Notes: generated by a model not told the origin, from the sequence alone. 51,142 bases of DNA from Chara braunii (GCA_003427395.1 BFEA01000117.1:1328334-1379475), one strand, 5' to 3'. Positions 12,107 through 22,356 are shown, counted from the first letter of the stretch. Made by a program: numbers and translations.

Positions 12107-12754
12107 TGTCGAGCGCATCGGCCCGGCACCGCACGTGGCAGCGCGGGACCCTCTCGGCCGCGTCACGCAGGAGTTGGATTTAAATCCTTCGTCGCAAATA
12201 CACATGGAGCTTCCACAAGCCGCTCTGGCCGAGTGCGCCAGCCATACCTCTCGCGAGCCCCTACGACAGGATAGGGCCTACGCGAGGCACAACTTACCTC
12301 CACCTTACGGGAACTGTCACCTCCTTTCGGTGAGCGTATCCCCGCCGAGCTGCCAGTCCACAGTACGAAAGTTAATCAGTTGCAATCGCAGAGGTGGACC
12401 AGCCGAGGGCGTTTCTCGTTCGCTGTAGCATAGGGAGTACACGCGATAATACGCCTATCGGACCCGCACGCGAACCGACATCTTGGGGGGTTGAAGTCCC
12501 AAGCGCGGCTCGATGTCGGTCGACTAGGACGCATCCCACACACCACGCGCATGCCACTTTACGAATCACAAAAATAAAACACACACACACACACACATAT
12601 ACGAAACGACACGACACAAACAATGCGACAACGCTCCTAGCCCCTCGGTAGCCAACCCATAACTTTCCGATGCGGAAATCGGATAGGCGTCGCTCGCGAG
12701 GCTTAGTATAAAACCGCTCGGACGCAGGGCCTACTCATATCGACTCGTAATGCA
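12107..12754 (-). mobile_element. 5' LTR of element C (S family)
   Basis: This 648-bp LTR is bounded TG..CA on both strands and is the inverted homologue of 6032-6635. It contains a (CA)n run near 12575-12597. A PBS lies just outside its left edge. On its right, element A's LTR sequence resumes at 12759, which suggests that C inserted into the 5' LTR of A and removed the first half of that LTR from view. Confidence 0.7.
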
Positions 12755-12758
12755 AACG

Positions 12759-14201
12759 TATCTCTGGCGTGAGTGTACGGAGGCAACACCGAACTTTCTC
12801 TTTTCGGATCTTGTCCTCTTCTATCTCGACATTCCTCACTCGTCTCCCTCTCTCTCCTCTATCTTTGAATGATGATGTGTCTCGATGTTTGTCTCTCTCT
12901 CAAATGGGAATGAGTCTGCATGTTGTTCCTGTGTGAAAGAACTTCTTCCGGAACACTTCCATTAGTTTCCTGGGTAGTACCCCTATGCAAAGAACCCCGA
13001 CTCCTTGTCTTGTGAACGGTGGATGCGTGTGTATTATTCAGCGATCCATCTTTTATCCCTGTGCATATCTCATTTTCGCACCTTCCACAGTGAATGTATG
13101 TATGGAGGAACGCGTCTTTTTGCGTTGATTAGACGATTGTTATTGGGATTTTGTTCGAGAATGCAAGAGTGTTTAGATCTATAGTTCTGAATGCACTGCG
13201 CATGCCATCTGCCTTATGCTGCACGACATTTGCAGCCGATCTACAGGGCAGCCTCAAGAAATAAGGCGCCTGGGATCAACACACGGGAACCTGAGTCGCG
13301 GGTCGGTCCCTTAGTTACATGCATGATCAAGTTGATGCGTGTTTTTTTTTTCTCTCTCTCTCTCTCGAAAAGGATTGGTTGGAGATTGCGCGAGTGTTTT
13401 TCCTTGATGAAGTCTCGGGATTTTTGCAATTGATGGACATGTGGACTGACAAGCACCCTTCGATCGGGCGTCAGCCTCCCGTACCTCCCGTATCAACATG
13501 ACCTTTTCCCTACAACGAGGAAAGGACACGTGTATGCGAGTGGGACGTACGAGAAGCTGTCGCACAGATCGGCGGACGATACCACTTCCCTCCGGCAAAA
13601 CGTTGTTCAAGGTTCGTAGAGGCCGAGTTTGTCATTATCGATACACACTTCCCACCCTACTCGATATTGTTGCCATTTAACGAGTTGATAGTCATCCTGT
13701 GGACGGCAGTAGAACCCCACTGGCCGCGCACTCTATGCATCGAATGCCAGCGCTTTGAGCGCTACGAATCCAGGGGTTTCCACTACCGTGTGCGGAGCGA
13801 GGACGAACATAGAGAAAGAGCCACGCGATTAAGACCCTCCACGTCGGATTCAGAACTGGTCAGTGAACGATAACGGGACTTGATACGAAAGCGAGACACT
13901 CGAAGCGTGCCGAAGCCCTTCTGTTCTAAACGACGGGCCGTCGCCAGGTGGGAAGTCTGATAATATTTCCTGGATTGAATTTGTATTTCTCTCTTTTTTC
14001 GCGCCAAACTTCCGCGCGCATTTTGCGCCACTCGAAAAACGATCGACTTACTTCATCGGACCAACACGGGGGATCTCTGTTCCGTCTGTGTCCCCACACT
14101 CAATTTCCAAAAATCCTTGGCACACCCCATCTTGCTGTTTTTTCTGGGCCTCTTTCCGCACATCTAGCACTCCGAACGAAAGACAGTACAGGGCGTGAGG
14201 T
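12759..14201 (+). mobile_element. 5' LTR of element A, missing its first half
   Basis: 12759-13994 is nearly identical to 25424-26655 in the 3' LTR of the same element. 13995-14201 matches the reverse complement of element B's LTR tail (shared 'ccaaaaatccttggcacacccc') and ends 'gggcgtgaggt' immediately before the PBS. The first half, present at 24155-25405, is absent because the S-family LTR lies there instead. It includes a (TC)n tract near 13350 and a coding segment at 13319-13873. Confidence 0.85.
13319..13873 (+). pseudogene. ORF6, protein encoded inside the LTR (5' LTR copy, one stop)
   Basis: One frame runs from 13319 to a TAA at 13873, interrupted only by a TGA at 13499-13501 where the 3' LTR copy has CGA. 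The encoded protein matches that of 26004-26534 and, more distantly, 39825-40139 in element B. Conserved marks are a 'GFV' (here 'EFV') strand start, 'LLP', 'PW' (here 'LW'), 'P.WP.TLC..C' with a CxxC pair, and a charged C-terminus. The function is unknown. Because it lies in the LTR it exists in two copies per element, as sag and nef do in some retroviruses; the parallel is positional only. Confidence 0.55.
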
Positions 14202-14214
14202 TGGTATCGGAGCC
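14202..14214 (+). promoter_or_regulatory. Primer-binding site of element A
   Basis: TGGTATCGGAGCC directly follows the LTR end. It resembles the TGGTATCAGAGC PBS complementary to the 3' end of initiator tRNA-Met, used by most plant gypsy and copia elements. Element B has the same core on the minus strand at 50544-50557. Confidence 0.85.
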
Positions 14215-14295
14215 GACACGTGTCGGTTTTGATGATAGCAAGTCGAGCTGGCGAGAGGTAGAAGAAATCCCTCACCCGCTCACCGAGATTGACCA

Positions 14296-15828
14296 GTGAC
14301 CAGATCTATATCTGGTGCGGCTATACCGGCTATACCGATGGTAGACGATAATAGGGTGATCGTTACCATTCCTGCCCCTTTCCCCTTCTTCCCTAATCAT
14401 ACCCACCCCGAAGCTTGGCTGGAAGCCGTTGAAGCTCAAGGTTATAGCGCGGGTGATTTTCTCCGTGTTCTTACCTTGCTACTCCGTAATACGTCACATG
14501 ACTGGTTTAGAAAGCATATATGGGTAGATTGGAATACTTTCAAACAAGCCTTCTTGGCTCGATTTGATACGGTCAGTGAAGGTGCCGCCTGCTACGTGCT
14601 CAAAACTCGGCCACAAGGACCAGGGGAATTGCTGCCCGATTTCGTGGATAGATTTCAAACCACGTTGGACAAATCTGGGCGAGATGAGAAGTCCGCTCGA
14701 GATTTGGTCATTGATCATCTACGAAGTCCGACGTTGAAAGGAAAGTTATAGAAAAAGGTCCCCCTGAAGACACACCAGCTGTCTGCTATCATCGCTAAAG
14801 CATTGAAACTGGACATGGCTGATACAAAAAAATATATCAGTCAGGGAGACGGAGATATTACAGATACCATATAGGATGTAGCGGCTAAAAGGAGATCGGG
14901 GTTGCGGGCGGTAGAACAGTTTTATCCCCGCCTCGACCACGACCTTCCCGACCGGATCGTTTCCGATATCCCGTCTGTTTCCTCTTCCTCTCCCCCGACG
15001 AATCAATAGATAGCGGCAGTTAAGAGCGGAATCTCCCACGAACTCCCCTCGGCGGCCATAACCAACTTACATCTTGCCCAAATGATCCATACGGCCACTA
15101 CCAAGCAGTCCGAATGGATGAGCAACTTGATCCAAATGCAGGTCGCTCACATGGAGCGGATGGAACAGATAATGAGCAGGCTAATTAAGCCTAACCCGGC
15201 CCCTGCTCGGCCTGCCCCCGCGTCATTTCCTCTCTTGCCTGCCCCACCTGCACCAGGATACGCACCTCAGTTCCCTCACCCAGCTAATCGAGCAGGAAAG
15301 ATCGAGTGTTTTAACTGCAAACAGCCCGGACATTTCGCCCGAGACTGTTCGCAGCCAAAGCGCAATCATCCCCCACCGGCTGCGGCCCCTGTTGCTCTAA
15401 ACCAAGGACGAATGACCGCATTGATGGACACGGCCTAAGGAGGAGAGCTCGTGGCATATGCCCCAGAACAGCCTTTCCCCTCGATGGCAACGACTTCGAC
15501 ATCGGGAGCCTCTTCCTCTGACGCTGCTGACGTGGTCGATCCACTTGAGTATCTTCATCTCGCAGGCATGATCGGAGCGATCCGATCGGCCCCTGATGAT
15601 CTCGAGTGGGTCGATCGCGATTCTAATCCTGGTCCACAGTTTAGGACGAGCGAAATCGATGTGTTACGAGCGCTCAAGCAGCTAGATATCCGCGTTCCGA
15701 TCCCGATGGGACACTTGCTCACCATATTTGAAGCTGCAAACGACAAACTGTTACAACAATGTCAGAAAAATCAAAAGCGCTTCACGTACCAACGCATACA
15801 GCGAATGTTGAAAAAGAAGGAAAGGCGA
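14296..15828 (+). pseudogene. gag: gag of element A, with four in-frame stops
   Basis: All segments share one frame. The capsid region (14296-14751) contains 'HPEAWLEAVEAQGYSAGDF', a retrotransposon gag pattern matched by the N-terminal gag of element B. Stops occur at 14749 (TAG), 14872 (TAG), 15007 (TAG) and 15436 (TAA). After a Pro-rich linker, a CCHC zinc knuckle lies in 15082-15438 (C76-x2-C79-x4-H84-x4-C89), the nucleocapsid function that packages element RNA. A conserved segment with 'IRVPIPMGHLL' follows, matched by 'HRIPLPIGHLL' in element B. A frameshift near 15828 moves the reading frame into protease. Confidence 0.85.
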
Positions 15829-16600
15829 GGAAGTTGCACCGACCGAACCCGAAGCCGGCGAGCCCGAAGCTGCACGAATAGCAGCGATCTGTTTAGCAGA
15901 AAAGGATCACTTCGTACGAGCTCGACCGATACTATGGAAGAGCACGGAATGTGATTGTGAAGTTTGGGGCAAGTCGTTTAACGCCCTTATCGACACAGGG
16001 TCTTCTGCAGTGGCCATATCATTAGATACTGTCAGAAAGACGGGACGACTCGGATCCATTCTTCCTCAATCTGGCAAAGACAATTATTTCTCTGCCGACG
16101 AGGAAGCAATGAACATCGTGGGTGTTATTAAGAATGTAGCTGTGAAGGTCGGACGAGTACACGTCCTTGCTAACGCACTAGTAATAGATGTGCGCTCCTA
16201 TTCTGTGTTGTTAGGATTACCTTGGGCGATGGCGGTAGGGGCCCGTCTGCATTTCGATTCGAAACAATTGGTACTCACGCAAACTGGGGGAAAGCCTCAA
16301 ACTATTCCCTTGCGAATTTCCACCCGAATGATAAAACGAACTCCTAACTCAGGCCAAATAGGGATGATTCGATGCATTGATACCGAGGAGTATTCTTCCT
16401 CGGACATCGGCAGCGGAATCGGGGAACAAGAATACGAAGAAAAACTGCCTAGTGAGGATGAATGGAAGCACCTGGTCGAACTTTTCGAACACGAAATTCC
16501 CGAAGAATTTCGAGTGTGCCCCGACATTGCCCGAAGCTTCCACGTGGATTCAAGAGACAGCACGCTTGCCCTCCGAAAGCCCAGGTCAGTCCTTCAGTCC
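15829..16600 (+). pseudogene. Aspartic protease of element A
   Basis: The active-site triad Asp-Thr-Gly is at 15992-16000 within 'ALIDTGSSAVAIS'. The downstream 'VIDVRSYSVLLGLPWAMA' corresponds to the second conserved block of retropepsins. The frame differs from gag by the shift near 15828 and shifts again near 16600 into RT. In element B, gag and protease are one continuous frame, so the upstream shift in A is a mutation and not programmed. Its role is cleavage of the Gag-Pol polyprotein. Confidence 0.8.
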
Positions 16601-18588
16601 TCCTCGGGGAACCCATATTACAAGTATCTGACTCGGCTGATGATTTGGAACCCCCTCGTACCTTGTACGAGGGAGCACTTTCCTTGCGAACACGTTATCA
16701 ACAAACGGAACCGTATCTAGACGTTTCGGTTTTCCCGCCCAGATCGTTATTAACAACGGAGGCGACCATCGCTTTGATTAAACAGGAAGCAGAAGCACCA
16801 GTAGATGACGTGTTTGATCTAATGCCGGAAATGACGGACCTAACAGGACTGACTGTAGAGCAGATTTCGGCCGACTCAGAAACTGACGCCGAAACTAAAG
16901 AAACTGAAATGATCAGCCCCGCAGAATCACAGATGATTGCGACTGTCTTTTCTGTTCGCACCAGTAGTTCTGTATTTTCCAGTGTCTACGATCGAACGGA
17001 GCGGCTGGTTGATTGGATCGATATACCCCTTAAGACTCCTGGGGAATCAACAATTACCCTACCAAGCCATGTCCCCATGAAACTTCGAAAGTCACTAATC
17101 AATGTCTTGAATGTTTATGCAGAGGTGCTGAGCGTACATGATAATGATATCGGCTTGACTAACGTGATCGAGCATGCCATCGTCACGGGAGAACATCTGC
17201 CCATTAGCTGCGCTCCTTACCGATACTCGCCCGCTCAATGAGCGGCCGCTTTTCAGCGGATTAAGGAGTTCGAAGCTAATGGATGGATCGAACCCGCTAT
17301 AGGTCCATGGTCTTTTCCCGTAGTGATCGTGCCTAAAAAGGCCGGAGGGATTCGCATTTGCATTGATTATCGAAAATTGAATGATATCACGATCAAGGAT
17401 GTGTACCCCCTCCCCCGGATTGATGAGTTGTTGGATGCGATTGGGAGTGCTCGATTTTTCAGTAAGTTTGATGTTCGCCATGGGTTCCATCATCTTCTTG
17501 TCCGAGAAGAAGATCGTCTGAAAACGGCGTTTGTGCTTTTCGAAGGTACGTGGCAGTGAATTCTATGTCCGATGGGTATCTGCAACGCCCCCGCGACCTT
17601 TCAACAAGCCATGAATATGGCTTTTCAGAATTTTGGACGGAAGACTCGTTTGGCGCAGAGCATCATCAACTACTGTGTGATTGTGTACATGGATGACATT
17701 CTGGTGGACTCGAGTTCCTACGAGGGACACATGCAACACATCGAGTGGGCTCTGCATGCGTTACGAGATGCGGGTTTCAAGGTGACGCTTGAGAAGTGTC
17801 AGTTTTTTCTTACCACCATTTCCTTCTTAGGACACGTGGTAACAGACAAGGGACTCCAACCGGAGCCACAAAAGGTGGCAGCTGTCAGAGATGCGCCGAT
17901 GGCTACGACTATCACGCAAGTTCGCGCCTTCTTGGGCCTGGCCTCGTACTACCGAAGATTTATCAAAGGCTTCGCGGCAATCGCGGGACCCCTCACGAAT
18001 CTGCTGCGCAAAGATCAGCCGTTGATCTGGACGCCGGAGTGTGATCAAGCGTTTTCGAAACTCAAGGCCGCTCTCATTTCGGCTCCGGTCCTTATAAGAC
18101 CGGATCCCGAAAAACCTTTTGTTCTCATCATTGACGGGCAGCCAGAGGCGATCTCGGCGATCCTTGCCCAGGTGGAACCAAGTGGACTCGAGAGCGTGGT
18201 GGAGTATGCGTCCAAATCGGTGCCCGCCTGCAAGTGCAACTACGCCGCTCCGACGGGAGAATGCTATGCGGCTCTTTGGGGAATCAGTCACTTTCGCGCT
18301 TACCTGTACGGGTGGAAGTTCACCTTGGTAACCGATCATGAGCCCCTGTTGGCTCTGAAAAAATCGAAGGATTACTCTGGCATAATCGGGCGATGGGCAA
18401 CGGTGCTACAGAGCATGGACTTTGACATTCGACATCGGAAGCACGAGAGACACGGGAATGCGGACGGACTGACACGACTGCACCGGCTTGAGAAAGTTCC
18501 GAAGAGTGAGGAGGTGATTCCGTGGAACGAACCCGAACAGGATGTTGGACCTCGGTACGACCAAGTGGAGATCTTGTTGAAGCAGTAA
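16601..18588 (+). pseudogene. pol: Reverse transcriptase and RNase H of element A, two in-frame stops
   Basis: A single frame carries RT and RNase H. A TGA at 17239 falls where element B has a coding residue, and a TGA at 17557 replaces a Trp codon. RT motifs are 'GGIRICIDYRKLND', 'FSKFDVRHGFHHL', 'CPMGICNAPATFQQAM', the catalytic 'YMDD' at 17686-17697 and 'LGLASYYRRFI'. RNase H shows 'IIDGQ', 'GECYAALWGI', 'VTDHEPLLAL' and 'HGNADGLTRL', that is, the D-E-D-D catalytic set. This is typical Ty3/gypsy (Metaviridae) order. The frame ends at 18588, overlapping the PHD-integrase frame in the -1 register. Confidence 0.92.
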
Positions 18589-20392
18589 GTGACACGAGGA
18601 TCAATTTGTCTGATTCTACCCTCTTCGCAATTCGGTCTCATCTCTCCTCCTCTGTCATCATGACTACCCCACCTGTCTCTGCAACCCCTTCTTCTCCTAC
18701 TAATTCTGCCCCTCTCACTTCCTTAGCTTTCTTTGCCACCCTCCCCGATAAATTCTGCTATTTTTGTACGTGTATTGCACGGGTTTATGGGGTCGACTGT
18801 CATCCTTTCGAAACCGGGTTTGTCGATTGGGTAGAATGTGCCACGTGTGTCAATCGTGCGCACGGGGCCTGTGTTCGATATCGGATGAGTAGCAAGGAAT
18901 GGAGGTGCCCCCTGTGTAGAACGAACAAACTCCCCACGGAGGTTCGATTCGAGGTCGCCCGTACGGACGGCCCTGAATATGACGAAAAATACCAGCGAGC
19001 GGAGGTTTGGATGGATAAAATTTTATTGGCGAAATTAGCGGAATTATCATTGGGACACCTCACCAAACACGACAGACGTAGGGCAACCGAGAGATCTAGG
19101 GACTATCGGTGGATCAACGGTCATTTGGAGAAGCGTAAAACTGACGGATCGGGTTCGTGGTTGACGGTTCCCCATCCATTCCAGAGATATGATTGGATCC
19201 GATCGGCTCACGAAGAACAGGCCGCCCATTTCGCGATACGTGTCACGGAGGCAACTATAGACCAGAACCGATGGTTCTGGTCCAACATACGAGATGATGT
19301 CAGATAAATTGTCGCCAACTGTCTGGTCTGTGCCGCTGATCGCGCCCCAATACGGGGACCAAACACGATAGTACCAACGGAAGTAGAGCGCCCCTTCCAA
19401 CGAGTCAGTACGGACACAACAAATATCGACGTGCCACCTGGCCCAAATCGCTGTGAATATTCTATCATGTTAGTGTTAATAGACCATTTTTCCAAGTACA
19501 TTGAGGTCTATCCCTGTAAGACCAGAGAGGCCGCAGAAATAGCCACGTACATCGAACGGTTCCTCTATACCCATCTAGATACGGAGGAAATTCTAACCGA
19601 CAATGGGTCCGAATTTAAGGCAGAAGTAGAGGAACTGCTCGCACGAAGGGGCGTCACACTCCGACATACTGCACCCCACGTGTCCCAGTCGAACGGATTG
19701 GCTGAGAATGCCAACCGTATGATTAAAACCGCCCTTCACAGGAATTTAGCGGCACACGACACGCGTCCGTGGCCCGAAATTATATATCAGATTGTCGGGA
19801 TCCACCGGGCTACCCCTCACGAATCCACGGGGTTTACCCCTTTTCAACTTCGTACTAATAGCCTCCCCTGTGTCGACTACCGGGGTAACTCGAAAATTGC
19901 CAAAGCAGGGGGTAGAGAGACACGCATACAACCCTCAAGGCCAAGGCCAAAAGGTACACCGAATTAATGGAGCGGGCCGTCCCGAGGCTAGCCCGAAAAA
20001 GACAAAGGATGACCGATCTGGCCCATGGTAGGCAGGTCCGTAGCTACGAGGCTCGGAATGGAAATGCTGGGCCCCAGCATCAATATAAATTAGGGGACCT
20101 AATGCAGGTACGCAAATGTGCACGTGACCGAAAACTCGCTCCCAAATTCTCCGGCTGCTTTCGCGTTGTCAAGCTCGGTCCTAACGGCGCCAACACGGTG
20201 CGCATCTCGCCGGAGGCTATTGCCAGCCATAGCTCTGTCCCCATCGTCCGACATACCTCCTACCTTCGTCCTCTTCCTCCCTCTCATCTTCCTCCCTCTC
20301 CCTCCTCCGAAAGCGAGGAGAACGACGACGATCTAACTCTCTCGCCGCTTTCTCCCTCCTGCCCTTCGTCTTCCTCTCCGACCTCGCCATGA
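18510..20392 (+). pseudogene. PHD finger plus integrase of element A
   Basis: The frame opens at 18510 after a TGA and overlaps RNase H in the -1 register; the first ATG is at 18660. Numbering residues from 18522, a PHD finger spans about 79-132. Next come a basic linker ('RRRATERSRDYRW', 'EKRKTDG') and the integrase zinc domain (H230, H236, then C-x2-C after a TAA at 19305). The integrase core has 'LIDHFSKY', Asp at 19599 in 'LTDNGSEF' and Glu at 19704 in 'LAENANRMIK', with 34 residues between the last two. A frameshift near 19900 leads to the GPY/F-like C-terminal domain ('GDLMQVRKCARDRKLAPKF') and a Ser/Pro tail ending in TGA at 20392. There is no chromodomain. Confidence 0.88.
18753..18920 (+). 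other. PHD-finger coding segment in element A
   Basis: The zinc ligands read C79-x2-C82-x23-C106-x2-C109-x4-H114-x2-C117-x11-C129-x2-C132, the Cys4-His-Cys3 order of PHD fingers. 'WVECATCVNRAHGACV' fits the PHD core consensus (Trp two residues before the third Cys, then CxxC, x4, His, x2, Cys). Element B has the same spacing at every step (45578-45739). Host PHD fingers typically read histone H3 tails, so a chromatin-targeting role is a reasonable inference. Confidence 0.8.
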
Positions 20393-20871
20393 GTTTCATC
20401 ACGCAGCAGGCTCTCGACGAACAGCTGTTGCAGCCACGTGGCCACATCTCAGGAATTCGGCAAGTCCGCCATCCACGACTTAATACGGATGTTCGGCATT
20501 TGGCGCAATTCTTCTGCGGCGTGGGTGTGTGTGCCGCCGCCGCGTTTCGATTCGAAGGGAGCTCACAGGCAGTGGTACTGGCAGAGGTAATAGCAGTTCA
20601 TCGGCGAGCGGCTCCCGGAACGAGCCACGTCACCACGGTTGCGGCTTTTAGCGGCGACATCAGTTCGCTCAATCCACGGTGGCATACCACGATCTTGACC
20701 TCGCTGCGAGAGTGGACGGAGCAGGTGTCCAACGTGTGGCAGCACGGTCTTGCCCGGCCAGGGCATAACCTCATCTCGACCTTTGCATCGGATCTTGGCG
20801 AGATCCGCCGTTCTCCGCACGAGCCGCCGGTGGCGATCCCCACCCTCGTCCCTTTCCCACGTCCCCAATGA
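20389..20871 (+). CDS. ORF3, accessory protein of element A (160 aa, intact)
   Basis: The start ATG overlaps the pol stop as ATGA (20389-20392), and the stop overlaps the ORF4 start in the same way. The 483-bp length is exactly that of the homologue in element B (43628-44110). Conserved blocks are 'LAQFFC..GV', 'FRF.G..QA.VLAE..AV', 'SHV.TV..F.GD.S', 'TSLREW' and a C-terminal 'P.LVPF.RPQ'. No signal peptide, membrane segment or zinc motif is evident. I do not recognise the family. The frame is uninterrupted although the pol genes upstream are not. Translation by termination-reinitiation at ATGA is inferred from the junction. Confidence 0.75.
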   Translation: MSFITQQALDEQLLQPRGHISGIRQVRHPRLNTDVRHLAQFFCGVGVCAAAAFRFEGSSQAVVLAEVIAVHRRAAPGTSHVTTVAAFSGDISSLNPRWHTTILTSLREWTEQVSNVWQHGLARPGHNLISTFASDLGEIRRSPHEPPVAIPTLVPFPRPQ

Positions 20872-21893
20872 ACCACGCCGATCCCCTCGCTCCTCTCTCC
20901 ATCTTCGGTCTCTCCTCTCTTTTCCCCACCTTCTGGCAGTCTGATCTTCATCCTTCTCTTTCCTTCTCGTTCGAGCCTCTTTCTGTCCCGCTTATTAATC
21001 CTGGGCATTGGCGACAATGGCGCAAAGCTTTTGACGAGCTGTCCTTCTGCTTGGCCCGAGTACAGGTGACGTGGACGCAGACCAGCGAAAATCCCGCGTG
21101 GGTCGAAAATGTGGAGTTGCTGATCATACAAGCTTGGAGAACTAACGTCGAGGGCGACCTTCTCGGCTTTCTCTTTGGATCGGTACGGCCGGGCCGTCAC
21201 AAGTTGATTGCGCAGGAGTTCATCGCGCCGATCGTACAATTAGCGGACGATCTCTCGCCCGACATCTTTTCGCAAAATGACGACAGCCCCGCTCCGTACG
21301 TTCTCGAGCGGTCGTTGGATCCGTACCTTCAGTGGACTGCGTGCTTGGAGGAACCCAGGGACGAAGATACGCTACCATCACGGCAGGAGTACCTGAAGCC
21401 TTACGACATCATCCCTCACGCCTTTTATCCGAAGGCGAGGGAAGTGGTGATCGACGACGACGAAGAAGACAACGACTAGGAAACGTCGGAGGAAGGAAGC
21501 TATAGTGAGTATAGTGAGGGTGAGCTGAGTGAAGAAGAAGAGGAGGAAGAAGAAACCGGATCTGAGTGGGAAGCCCTGCCGGAGGAAGCTGCGCGCACGG
21601 GCACAGAAGCGGAAGACCCGGAGGCAGCACGAAAACGGGAAGAAATCGCCACCGGGAAGCGTCGACTGGAGTTAGCCAGCGGAGTCCGCCTGCACATCGG
21701 TGACGATCTGACCAAGAATCCGGAGCCGCCGAAGCCCGAAGATGGCGACCCCGCAGCCGCCTCCCCAAGCACCTCAGGACGGAGACGGAGCAGATCCCCC
21801 TCCTCCTCCAGCCCCACCCGTCCCTTAGTTCGCCCATGTACCAATGCGGGCGATAGGCCTTCGTCCTCGGACGTTATCCCGCCGTCCCCTTGA
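20868..21893 (+). pseudogene. ORF4, acidic/SR-tailed accessory protein of element A (one stop)
   Basis: Its ATG overlaps the ORF3 stop as ATGA (20868-20871). The frame runs 342 codons to TGA 21891-21893 with one internal TAG (21477-21479). The N-terminal two thirds is a folded-looking domain with 'FPTFWQSDL', 'WVENVELLIIQAWRT', 'VEGDLLGFLFGSVRP' and 'LDPYLQWTACLEE'. Then come an acidic stretch (Asp/Glu runs either side of the stop) and a basic Ser/Arg tail 'SGRRRSRSPSSSS'. Element B encodes the same order. SR-like tails suggest RNA or splicing-factor contact, but that is only suggestive. The protein family is unknown to me. The last 50 nt also encode the start of ORF5. Confidence 0.7.
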
Positions 21894-22356
21894 TTTTCTC
21901 ACCCTCGAACAGATCCGCACCCCCGTCAGCTTTCCCCTCCATCCCTTCCTTCCCCATCTCTTCCGCGACTTCTACTCTACCCGCCTACTCGCTACCGTCT
22001 ACCCCCACCCATCCCTTCAGCCCGCTGCCCCCACGTTCTACTGGCATATCCTGCTGATCAGCGCTGCATGGGAGGGATGCAACGTGGTAGAAGTCTACTG
22101 CGTAGCCACGGGGACAATCCCCGCCTGTCGCCACTACGAGTTCTTTCGAGCGGCGCTCCTCCGCACCCTCTCCTACCTCGCTTCCCTCCCTCATAGCGGC
22201 CATCACTTCCCTCGCTTCCACCGGATCATCCGATATGAGGAGCTTCCGGTGACAATGGAAGGGATGAATCGCTACCTACCCCCACTTCCACCCCGTCGTC
22301 CCCGTGAGCTCCCCTCCATGTACTGCCTCTACTGGCCCATTCCAACTAGGCGATAG
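21844..22356 (+). CDS. ORF5, accessory protein of element A (170 aa, intact)
   Basis: The ATG lies 50 nt inside the end of ORF4 in another frame. Element B has the same 50-nt overlap (42668-42717). Conserved blocks are 'LRPRTLSRRPLD', 'WHILLISAAWEG' (B: 'LHALLFSAAWRG'), 'VVEVYCVATGTIPAC' and 'FFRAALLRTL'. It is rich in Pro, Leu and aromatic residues, with a basic start. The hydrophobic centre could be a buried core or a weak membrane segment; I cannot decide. No known family is recognised. It is followed by a 1.8-kb tract before the 3' LTR. Confidence 0.65.
   Translation: MRAIGLRPRTLSRRPLDFLTLEQIRTPVSFPLHPFLPHLFRDFYSTRLLATVYPHPSLQPAAPTFYWHILLISAAWEGCNVVEVYCVATGTIPACRHYEFFRAALLRTLSYLASLPHSGHHFPRFHRIIRYEELPVTMEGMNRYLPPLPPRRPRELPSMYCLYWPIPTRR

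Noticed and set aside
6032-12754. Long terminal inverted repeats of a DNA transposon (for example Mutator-like)
   Set aside because: A 20-nt PBS lies 2 nt from the right copy, the interior encodes a gag-like protein, and 9-bp flanks do not match. An LTR origin fits better.
19305-19307. Programmed readthrough stop in integrase
   Set aside because: Element B has no stop at this position, and many other random stops interrupt A. Mutation is simpler.
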